DNA of 64,000 bases from Stakelama pacifica. Its GTDB lineage: Bacteria > Pseudomonadota > Alphaproteobacteria > Sphingomonadales > Sphingomonadaceae. Both the position numbers and the translations under genes were made by a program. Shown here in pieces: positions 1-6,478 of the stretch; position 1 is the stretch's first letter, and each line of letters starts with the position of its first letter. The stretch lies in the NCBI RefSeq assembly GCF_004361835.1, contig NZ_SNWD01000003.1, forward strand, positions 62,001 to 126,000, in the 5' to 3' direction. The notes beneath the pieces are model-generated. The model was not told where the DNA came from. It saw only the letters and a program-made list of their open reading frames with translations, and did no database searches.

Positions 1-270
1 CCGATAGCCCCTGCACAGAGCCAGCCAGAGAACCGACAGCTGATCTGCGTGATCGCCATGGCAAAGCAGATCGATTTCATGCGCCTTGAGGACCTCAAGG
101 CGGTTGGCGATCTCCCGGACAGAGCGAGTTACCGACGATTGCTTGCGGAATGGTATGACGCCCTGCTCGCCCGCAGCTTTCTTGACCGCAGTCCAGTCGC
201 CGAGTTCCTGATAGAGACGCGCGATGGCAACACTCTCGTTCAGGAAGAGACCTCCCGTACCAAAAGACAT
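1..270 (-). CDS. brxA: BREX protein BrxA (DUF1819), N-terminal part, cut by window edge
   Basis: The minus strand is open from an ATG at 268-270 to the window edge (90 codons). The protein begins MSFGTGGLFLNES and continues with a 'LYQELGDWTAVK' segment, 'SVREIANRLEVL' and 'LSVLWLALCRGYR', which matches the N-terminal pattern of the BrxA/DUF1819 family. BrxA is a small DNA-binding component of BREX, which blocks phage replication and marks host DNA by methylation. It lies 29 bp downstream of a BrxR-like WYL regulator on the same strand, the usual order at the start of a type I BREX operon. No strong ribosome-binding site is visible. The remaining genes (brxB, brxC, pglX, pglZ, brxL) are predicted left of the window. 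Confidence 0.85.
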   Translation of the reverse strand, partial: MSFGTGGLFLNESVAIARLYQELGDWTAVKKAAGEQGVIPFRKQSSVTRSVREIANRLEVLKAHEIDLLCHGDHADQLSVLWLALCRGYR

Positions 271-299
271 CCGATATTTTGAGCTGCTCGTCTTTCGGA

Positions 300-1172
300 T
301 CATCGGTTGGCTCCCCCCGCGTTCTGAGCCAGCACCTGGTCCGCGTTCAAAAGAACAATTTGCTGATCTTGAGGTCGCCGAGCCGACGGGTCCGTGTCGA
401 GCCCAAGGCGCTTTAGTGCGTAGTAGAGGAGCGCGCGCTTGACCGGGATCGTCGCCCTGCCCCGATCCATGGCATAATCGAGTTCGATTGCCTTTCGTTG
501 ACCAACGCTAAGATCGGGGTGGGGTGCGATGATAAGGTCAACGTCACAATGCCAATCGGCATCTCGCGAAGCTGCGACATCGGAAGCCTTGCTCGCTCGC
601 GTTTCACCGATGCGGGACAGGACGAAGTCCTTGAATTCACCGCTACGGACGCAGTGGGCACGGGCGTGCCATCTGAACCCGTCAAAGACCAAGGCATGCG
701 GCGCGATCCAGCGCCAGGACGGATCCGGCGAGGACATCGACTGATAGAGGACCTCGAGTGCTTCCTTGCGCTTGATCGCGGTCACGACCGCTCTGAGGAC
801 GGGTGCAGACACACCGCGGGCAGGTGTTGGCGCGCAAGCAAACCCCGGAACCCTGCCGATCCAGGCATCGTCAGGCGTAATGATCCCGTCAGCTATCGAC
901 CGGATCTGGGTAAGATACCTCTCGGCGTCAGGCTTATGGAAGATTGGCTTGAAGGAAGAGCTTCGCACATAGGTCCGGGCGCTTTTATCGTAGACCATGT
1001 TGGTCTCGGCCAGACCCAGATATCTGTTGAGATCGGCTGACGCCTGATTGATCGAAACCCCGAATGTCTCGACGATGTCGCTTCGGTTTACGTGGCCTTC
1101 CCAGAACAACCGGAATTCGATGAATTCCAGCCTGCTCTCGACCCCTCTTCGTAATCCTGATTCGCCGTCCAT
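300..1172 (-). CDS. brxR: WYL-domain transcriptional regulator, BrxR/CapW type
   Basis: The 290-residue protein has an N-terminal winged helix-turn-helix (about residues 10-60, with 'SDIVETFGVSINQASADLNRY') and a WYL-type ligand domain (about 125-195) containing 'WRWIAPHALVFDGFRWHARAHC' features: the W-IAPH segment, the FRWHARA segment and 'FKDFVLSRIGE'. This layout matches the BrxR/CapW repressors that sit upstream of BREX and CBASS operons and are thought to derepress them on infection. The start at 1172 removes 17 residues of poorly family-like sequence, and a G-rich stretch precedes it. It is followed by brxA after 29 bp, so the two are probably cotranscribed. BrxR function is inferred from family and position. 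Confidence 0.85.
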   Translation of the reverse strand: MDGESGLRRGVESRLEFIEFRLFWEGHVNRSDIVETFGVSINQASADLNRYLGLAETNMVYDKSARTYVRSSSFKPIFHKPDAERYLTQIRSIADGIITPDDAWIGRVPGFACAPTPARGVSAPVLRAVVTAIKRKEALEVLYQSMSSPDPSWRWIAPHALVFDGFRWHARAHCVRSGEFKDFVLSRIGETRASKASDVAASRDADWHCDVDLIIAPHPDLSVGQRKAIELDYAMDRGRATIPVKRALLYYALKRLGLDTDPSARRPQDQQIVLLNADQVLAQNAGGANR

Positions 1173-1218
1173 ACCCCGTAGCCCCCACAAAAGCTGGACT
1201 GACCAGTTTCTGTATGGG

Positions 1219-1239
1219 CACACCTACTGTACGGATGTG
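1219..1239. promoter_or_regulatory. imperfect inverted repeat upstream of brxR, possible operator
   Basis: CACACC and GGATGTG flank the 8-bp spacer TACTGTAC, about 50 bp upstream of the brxR start. The arms pair with one extra base on the right. WYL regulators of this type usually bind inverted repeats in their own promoter, so this is a candidate site, but the symmetry is weak. Confidence 0.25.
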
Positions 1240-1256
1240 ATTAAGGCAATGCGAAT

Positions 1257-1475
1257 CTAATCCGCTAACATGTCGACACGATCCGATAGTGTGGACGCAA
1301 CGCCCTCTGTAGACACGAGAAAATTAAGAACACGTTGCGTTGTCTTGCGCCTGGGTCGACGCCCTTCGCGCAGATCCTGCACGAAACGGGGGTCCCCGAC
1401 GGCCTGCCTACCAAACATGCTGGCCTTCGTACCGCTTCGCGCCAAATAGCCCTCAATCTGGTCCAGGAGTTCCAT
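1257..1475 (-). CDS. small putative DNA-binding protein, divergent from the S24 repressor
   Basis: A 72-residue basic protein beginning MELLDQIEGYLARSG, with a helix-turn-helix-like stretch around 'SMFGRQAVGDPRFVQDLREG' and a basic 'RRPRRKTTQRV' segment. It is transcribed away from the LexA-like repressor at 1582, with the paired palindromes at 1520-1559 between them, which is the arrangement of phage-style lysogeny switches. It may be a Cro-like or activator partner. No specific family was recognised. A short GAAGG precedes the ATG closely, so the start is only moderately secure. Confidence 0.6.
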   Translation of the reverse strand: MELLDQIEGYLARSGTKASMFGRQAVGDPRFVQDLREGRRPRRKTTQRVLNFLVSTEGVASTLSDRVDMLAD

Positions 1476-1519
1476 CGCCTTCGACTCGCTTTCCGCTTGT
1501 GTTCTTGGTATGTTCTTAT

Positions 1520-1559
1520 TAGGAAGGCTTCCTAGAGTCTAGGATCGAATTTCCTAGAC
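1520..1559. promoter_or_regulatory. two perfect palindromes, putative operators of the ICE repressor
   Basis: TAGGAAG-G-CTTCCTA occupies 1520-1534 and GTCTAGGA-N7-TCCTAGAC occupies 1537-1559. Both are built from the half-site (C/T)TAGGA, giving four half-sites in 40 bp. They lie between the divergent 72-aa gene and the S24 repressor gene, 23 bp before the repressor start. The position and repeated half-site suggest autoregulation. Confidence 0.65.
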
Positions 1560-1581
1560 GGATGCGATAGGACCCGCAGCG

Positions 1582-2226
1582 ATGGAAGATGCACGCAAAG
1601 CCCTGGATGATCTGATCCAGCAACGAGGCTGTAATTACTCCTCAATCTCCCGCCTTCTTGGACGCAACGCGGCCTACATCCAGCAATACATCCGCCGCGG
1701 CAGTCCCCGGCAGTTGGACGAGCAGGACCGCTCCGTGCTCGCCCGCTTCTTCGGAGTAGACGAGAAGATCCTCGGCGCTCCCGAACGGCGATCCGGCCCG
1801 GTCGTCGAACTGGTCCATGTCTCGGTCCTTGATGTCGAAGCCTCGGCAGGGCACGGCGCTTTGGCAGAGATGGAATCCAAATGCGCCCAGTTCGGGTTCG
1901 ACGAGAAGTGGCTGCGCCGCCTGACCGCAAGCAAAGCGACGAGCCTGTCGATCATCGCCGTGCACGGGGATTCGATGGAGCCGACCTTACATGACGGCGA
2001 TGAAGTCATGGTCGATCTCAATGATGGACAGTCGCGGCTGCGCGACGGGATCTATGTGCTGCGCATGGACGACATGCTCAGCGTCAAGCGGGTCGCTATC
2101 GAGCCGCAAGGCAAGCGCGTCTCGGTGCTCAGCGACAATCCGGCCTATCCCAGTTGGCGCGGACTGGAGAAGCGGACGATCAATATCGTCGGCCGTGTGC
2201 TTTGGTTCGGCCGCGCGCTTCGCTAG
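1582..2226 (+). CDS. LexA/CI-like repressor, S24 peptidase family
   Basis: The 214-residue protein has an N-terminal XRE-like helix-turn-helix (about 10-60, 'SSISRLLGRNAAYIQQYIRRG') and a C-terminal S24 domain with the catalytic serine in 'HGDSMEPTL' (Ser131) and the lysine in 'LSVKRV' (Lys169). An Ala-Gly pair at 89-90 (in 'VEASAGHGAL') lies where such repressors self-cleave, so RecA-stimulated autocleavage and SOS induction of the ICE are plausible. It faces the small gene at 1257-1475 across the palindromes at 1520-1559 and is likely autoregulated. It is probably the master repressor of excision and transfer; that role is inferred. Confidence 0.88.
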   Translation: MEDARKALDDLIQQRGCNYSSISRLLGRNAAYIQQYIRRGSPRQLDEQDRSVLARFFGVDEKILGAPERRSGPVVELVHVSVLDVEASAGHGALAEMESKCAQFGFDEKWLRRLTASKATSLSIIAVHGDSMEPTLHDGDEVMVDLNDGQSRLRDGIYVLRMDDMLSVKRVAIEPQGKRVSVLSDNPAYPSWRGLEKRTINIVGRVLWFGRALR

Positions 2227-2237
2227 GTAGCTCGCCA

Positions 2238-2663
2238 ATGCTTGCATTCCTCGCTGCCTCGATCGTCGCTGCCGGCCAGACCTTTACCTGCACACCCACG
2301 CATGTCTGGGATGGCGATGGGCCCATATGGTGCGCCGAAGGTCCCCATGTCCGCATCGCCGGGATTGCAGCGCGCGAAATAAACGGAACATGCCGGACCA
2401 ACCAGCCCTGCCCCGACGCGTCGGCTATCGAAGCGCGCGACGCGCTCGTCGATCTTCTTGGCGGCCCTCGAGGGACCGTCTCGACAGGGCACGTCGTGGT
2501 TCGTGGACCGAGATTGACATGCCGGTCGGAAGGTTCGGCAGGCGGCAACCGGACGGCTGCCGCCTGCCGACTGCCGAACGGAGCCGATCTCTCCTGCTCG
2601 ATGATCCAGACACGCACTGTGCTGCGTTGGGATCGCTACTGGAAAGGGCCTGCATGCCGCTAG
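2238..2663 (+). CDS. secreted thermonuclease-like (SNase-fold) protein
   Basis: A 141-residue protein with a short hydrophobic N-terminus (MLAFLAASIVAAG) that looks like a signal peptide, followed by a segment resembling the staphylococcal-nuclease fold: 'VWDGDGPIWC', then 'VRIAGIAAREI', corresponding to the family's vRLxGIdApE motif. Eight or more cysteines suggest a disulfide-bonded periplasmic protein. The start at 2238 is 11 bp after the repressor stop. The family cleaves nucleic acids with Ca2+, but the active-site match is partial, so it may not be active. It overlaps the next gene by 10 bp. Confidence 0.7.
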   Translation: MLAFLAASIVAAGQTFTCTPTHVWDGDGPIWCAEGPHVRIAGIAAREINGTCRTNQPCPDASAIEARDALVDLLGGPRGTVSTGHVVVRGPRLTCRSEGSAGGNRTAAACRLPNGADLSCSMIQTRTVLRWDRYWKGPACR

Positions 2664-2962
2664 GCCCGGAACTCTGTCTGACAGGCCGTCTTGCCGAAGG
2701 CCCCTTCGGACTTGAACTCCATTCGGGCGGCGGCGTGTGGGAGCTCGACACCAGGCGTGGAGCCCGCCAGTTGCTCGGACGCGAAGTGGAAGTCTGCGGA
2801 CGCCGCGCCGGGTTCAACGAGCTCATCTGCGATCAGATCTGGCCAGCAGGACAACCTCGCCCTCCTCGCTCCAAATTCAATATTGAACTTCTCTTGGCGT
2901 GCAGTGTCGTGGGCTACGGTTTGATCGCGTTCTTCCTCGGCCTTGTTGGACGTCTCGGCTGA
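2654..2962 (+). CDS. DUF5818-like small protein with C-terminal membrane segment
   Basis: A 102-residue protein with the pattern 'LTGRLAEGPFGLEL', then 'GVWELDT', 'LLGREVEVCGRRAG' and 'LICDQIW', and a C-terminal hydrophobic helix (about residues 75-97). The pattern resembles DUF5818 proteins common in sphingomonad mobile elements. The protein at 27881-28078 has the same signature. The start ATG lies inside the previous gene's last codons (10-bp overlap), and its stop overlaps the next start by one base, so the three genes look translationally coupled. Function unknown. Confidence 0.75.
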   Translation: MPLGPELCLTGRLAEGPFGLELHSGGGVWELDTRRGARQLLGREVEVCGRRAGFNELICDQIWPAGQPRPPRSKFNIELLLACSVVGYGLIAFFLGLVGRLG

Positions 2963-3159
2963 TGTTGAGCGATTGGGAACTCTGGGCCTGTGCCAACCAG
3001 GTCCTGAAAACCCATGGTGAGAATGCACCGCTTCATGTCGCCGAGCAGATCGGCGCGCTCGCGCTGGCGCAGGACGAGGCGGGCATCGCCACTTGGAAAG
3101 CCATCGCCAAACGCGTTGCAGAGCTGATGGGAAAGGATCGCCCGACGCGCCTGCAATAA
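2962..3159 (+). CDS. small conserved protein (DUF6961-like)
   Basis: A 65-residue protein starting MLSDWELWACANQVLK, with 'HGENAPLHVAEQIGALAL' and 'TWKAIAKRVAELM'. The overlap of its ATG with the preceding stop codon (TGATG) supports this start. The pattern resembles small proteins annotated as DUF6961 in sphingomonads; the DUF number is from memory. Probably helical and cytoplasmic, function unknown. Confidence 0.7.
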   Translation: MLSDWELWACANQVLKTHGENAPLHVAEQIGALALAQDEAGIATWKAIAKRVAELMGKDRPTRLQ

Positions 3160-3192
3160 GCCAGTATTACCTCAGCCACATCTCAATGCTGG

Positions 3193-3432
3193 TCAGCCCA
3201 TCGGCGAGAGATCGCCTGGAAAGAGAGTGGACTGAGAGCTCCTGCTGGCATTCCCCTCTCCTTCGATCTCCAAACCCTGCATGCGTTCGACCAGGTGGCG
3301 CGCGAGATCGACACGAGCATTGCGCTGGGTTCGCGGGTCGTCAGCACCGAGCCCGACAAGCGTTGCTTCGGACGCAACCGCAAGCGCGACCTCGATATGC
3401 GTAAACAGGATCTCATCGGCGATTCGGGACAT
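3193..3432 (-). CDS. hypothetical protein downstream of the relaxase
   Basis: A 79-residue open frame starting MSRIADEILFTHIEVAL and containing an alanine-rich helical part, 'RNARVDLARHLVERMQGLEIEGEG'. It follows the relaxase stop by 72 bp on the same strand and may be the last gene of the conjugation operon. An upstream in-frame ATG (3468) would add 12 residues. No family recognised. Confidence 0.55.
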   Translation of the reverse strand: MSRIADEILFTHIEVALAVASEATLVGLGADDPRTQRNARVDLARHLVERMQGLEIEGEGNASRSSQSTLFPGDLSPMG

Positions 3433-3504
3433 GGTCGATATGAGAACAAAAAAAGAACTAACAGTCAACCGGTGCCATATGGACCCATGCGGATATCCGC
3501 TGTG

Positions 3505-6441
3505 TCAGATCCCGATTTCGAAGGGCTTGGTGATCGAGCGATCGAGTTCGGGCGGCTCGCGAGCCGGTTCTTGCGAACGATCAGACGCCTTGCCCTTCGC
3601 CTGGCCCATTGCTGCCGCATCGCGCAGCTGATTGACCGTTTCGAGCGCCGAGCGTTTCATTCCCGGATTGCGCTCAACAGCTGCTTCGAGCTTGCCCACA
3701 TTGTCGACAAACAGGGTCAGACCATCGCGCAGGCGGGTTATCGTGACGAGGAATGTCTGCTGGTTGGCGAGATTGCGTTCGCGGCTGTCCATGACGGCAA
3801 TCCCGCGGTCGGAGGTCAGGCCCTGCGCCATGTGCGCGTTGAGCGCGTAAGCGAGATCAAGACGCTCGAGCATGGGGTCGCTCAGCCCCAGCCGGTGTTC
3901 GGCGCCAAGGGAGGTTTTCACCGTAACACCCTTCCCATCAATCGCCACGATGCGCGCCTGATCGGCGTTGAGCAGGCCGCGCTTGTGATCGGTCGCCGTC
4001 CAGCGAATGCGGTCGCCATCGTGGATTTCGAGTGGGCGAACCTCAAACAGGCGCAGTGGATCCTGCTCACCCTGCGGTCGCATTTGGCCCGGCCGGAATT
4101 CAAAGCGCTTGCCCCGCTCGTTCTGCAGCATCACGCGTTCGCGGGTCGGATCGGTTTCGACCACTTCATAGCGGCCCTTCTGCAGCCCCTGCCCCCTTTG
4201 CCGGCGGTCGACTTCGAGCACCATGCCGGTAGCATAGCTGCGCGCATAGCGCATTTCCTCACGCGTCAGGTTGACGCGCGACAGCACTGTGAGAGCCAAG
4301 GAACCCGGTCCCAATTCGCCATTGGCCTCGAGCCCGATTTGGACGGCTTCATTCACCTGTCCGCGCAAGTTGCGACCCGAAGCATAAATCGCGGTCACCT
4401 CCCGCTCTGCAGGCGAAAGCGATAGCCAAGCCGCCGCGGCGTCGACGGCAGCTGTATTTCCCGACGCGACGACATGCGGGCCAAGATGTCGCAAGGCCTC
4501 GTCGATATTTCCGCCCTGCGCTGCATATTGAGCGTCACACAGCGCTCTCTCTCGCGCGCGCAGATTGGAGTTCATGATGGCGGTTTCGACGCCTGCCTGC
4601 TGCATGACGTCGAAAGGTTTGCCCGCATCGACAGCGCCCAATTGCTTCCTGTCCCCAATGCTGGCGAAGCGGTCGAGCTGGAGCAGATTGGCGAGGCGCA
4701 CCAGCTTTTCCTTGTCGGCATTGCCGACCATCGAGGCTTCGTCGAGCAGCACCGTGGTGCCGCGCAGAGACGCGCGAGCCTCGGCAAGCCTCGCTTGGTC
4801 TGCTCCTTCCAGAAGGTCCCGATGTTGGCGCAAGAAGCGCGCGACCGTCATCGACGGAATGCCGGTGTCACGTTCAAGCATCTGCACGAGCGTGTTCTGG
4901 ACTGCGAGCCCCAGCACGGACCTGCCTTCCTCGCGCAAGATGTCGGCCACAGGTTTGAGGACGGTACTCTTGCCGGCGCCAGCTACGCCTTGAATAGCGA
5001 CAATTCGGTTATGCGAAGCGAGAAGCAGGCGCCCTGCCCCCTCCTGCCCAGGGTTCAAGGTCAGGCCATATTTGAGCTGAGAGAGCGCCTGTAGCCGCCC
5101 TCCGGCCACATCAGCTTCGACCACCGCCGTCCCATGTCCCCGGCCACCTTCGACGGCGGCGATGATGCGCTGTTCGAGGCCGATCGCATCGCGGGTCGTG
5201 ACAAGATTGCGATCTGCACCCTTGCCTTTTTGCAGGTGGCCCTGGCGCAGCAACTGGTCGATGCGGTGTTCGATGTCGGGGAGCATGGTGGGCAAGGCGA
5301 AGCCTAGCGCTGAGCGATATATCTCGGTCCGCGAGAACGCTGCCTCGCGCTCGCCCAAGTGCCGGATCGCCGATGCGACCGCATGAACGGCGGCGATCTG
5401 CTCGGGCGTCCGGCGCCCCATGTCGCGCGGCACAAGCGGGTCGCCCTGACGTAGCCCCAGACGCTCCGCAAACGTCGCAGCCAGCATCCGCGCCCGCTGG
5501 CCGATCGATCGCACCGAGTTTCCAATTCCGGAGACAGAGCCAATGTCGGTGGCGGCCCGTGCATTGGCCTGTGAAATGACAAGCCTCGGATCAAAGCCCA
5601 ACTGTGCTGCTGCCTCGCGCCATTGGTTCACGAGAGCATGGCGGTCTGCCACCGGCCCTTTGTCCGCCCGGGTCATCAGATTGGCCGCATTGCGCGCCGC
5701 GAGGCCTTTGCCTTCCATCGTCGAAAGCTTGTCGAGGATCTCGGCACGGCGCGAACTGAAGGCATCACGAACGGGTTTGGGAACGCCCACCGCTTCGAAA
5801 TTGCCATGCTTGCCGTATTCCCCAACCTGGTAGCCGAGCTTTTCTACGGCTAAGCGGAAGCGCGCCATGGTCATGGCATTGAGCAGCGTGTTGTGCTCCC
5901 AGATCTTGTCATTTCTCAGCGCTCGCCATTTGCCATCGGGCCCCTGGGTTACATTGGCAACCACGGCGTGAAAGTGCGCGTTGGGCTCCTGATTGCGGTT
6001 CGTATCGTGCTGGAAAAGCCCGATCACGAGATTGCGCGTCGCGACCACCCGTTCCTTGCCTCGGACCTCCATGCGGGTTTCGGCGAGATTCTTCTCAGCC
6101 CAGGCCAGAGTCTCGCGAACGGCAGCGCCATAGGCATCGAGGATACGCCTGTCGCCGCCGACGAGGGCAAGGATGGACCAGCTCTTGGGCATCGAGAATG
6201 TGAGGTCGGTGCCGGCGCGACGGGCCCTGTTGTCGCTCCCGACACGGCTTCCATCGGGCAGCATGCCCTTGAGCACGGCCTCAAACTGCGAGGCTTCGAT
6301 AACGCCTCGCAGTCCAAGCGCCTCCGCGCCTTTGCCAAGCCATTGACCAGATCTCTCGGCATCGGCGCGGGTATAGTAATTGTCGGCGGCAAAGTAGTTG
6401 GCAGCGCCGCCGGCGGTACGGACATTGGCTACAGAAAGCAT
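3505..6441 (-). CDS. traI: MobF-family conjugative relaxase/helicase (TrwC/TraI type)
   Basis: A 978-residue protein that nicks oriT and unwinds the transferred strand. The N-terminal relaxase has tyrosines at 16 and 22-23 and the metal-binding histidines in 'HDTNRNQEPNAHFHAV' (His145, His156, His158). The C-terminal part is a RecD-like helicase with Walker A 'GVAGAGKST' (about 485-493) and Walker B 'LLDEAS' (565-570). Late helicase motifs are represented by 'YALNAHMAQGLTSDRG'. It is 37 bp downstream of traD on the same strand, the usual TrwB-TrwC order. The length is typical for TrwC (about 970 aa) and much shorter than F TraI. The domain order appears intact. Confidence 0.95.
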   Translation of the reverse strand: MLSVANVRTAGGAANYFAADNYYTRADAERSGQWLGKGAEALGLRGVIEASQFEAVLKGMLPDGSRVGSDNRARRAGTDLTFSMPKSWSILALVGGDRRILDAYGAAVRETLAWAEKNLAETRMEVRGKERVVATRNLVIGLFQHDTNRNQEPNAHFHAVVANVTQGPDGKWRALRNDKIWEHNTLLNAMTMARFRLAVEKLGYQVGEYGKHGNFEAVGVPKPVRDAFSSRRAEILDKLSTMEGKGLAARNAANLMTRADKGPVADRHALVNQWREAAAQLGFDPRLVISQANARAATDIGSVSGIGNSVRSIGQRARMLAATFAERLGLRQGDPLVPRDMGRRTPEQIAAVHAVASAIRHLGEREAAFSRTEIYRSALGFALPTMLPDIEHRIDQLLRQGHLQKGKGADRNLVTTRDAIGLEQRIIAAVEGGRGHGTAVVEADVAGGRLQALSQLKYGLTLNPGQEGAGRLLLASHNRIVAIQGVAGAGKSTVLKPVADILREEGRSVLGLAVQNTLVQMLERDTGIPSMTVARFLRQHRDLLEGADQARLAEARASLRGTTVLLDEASMVGNADKEKLVRLANLLQLDRFASIGDRKQLGAVDAGKPFDVMQQAGVETAIMNSNLRARERALCDAQYAAQGGNIDEALRHLGPHVVASGNTAAVDAAAAWLSLSPAEREVTAIYASGRNLRGQVNEAVQIGLEANGELGPGSLALTVLSRVNLTREEMRYARSYATGMVLEVDRRQRGQGLQKGRYEVVETDPTRERVMLQNERGKRFEFRPGQMRPQGEQDPLRLFEVRPLEIHDGDRIRWTATDHKRGLLNADQARIVAIDGKGVTVKTSLGAEHRLGLSDPMLERLDLAYALNAHMAQGLTSDRGIAVMDSRERNLANQQTFLVTITRLRDGLTLFVDNVGKLEAAVERNPGMKRSALETVNQLRDAAAMGQAKGKASDRSQEPAREPPELDRSITKPFEIGI

Positions 6442-6478
6442 CAGGTCTCACTCCGCCAGACGGCGTCTGCCTCGTGTG

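Noticed and set aside
49..282. 77-codon plus-strand frame at the left edge
   Set aside because: It is antisense to the BrxA frame on the minus strand, which has a clear family match.
3295..4425. 376-codon plus-strand frame
   Set aside because: It lies antisense to the relaxase gene and has no family-like features; high-GC antisense frames are expected.
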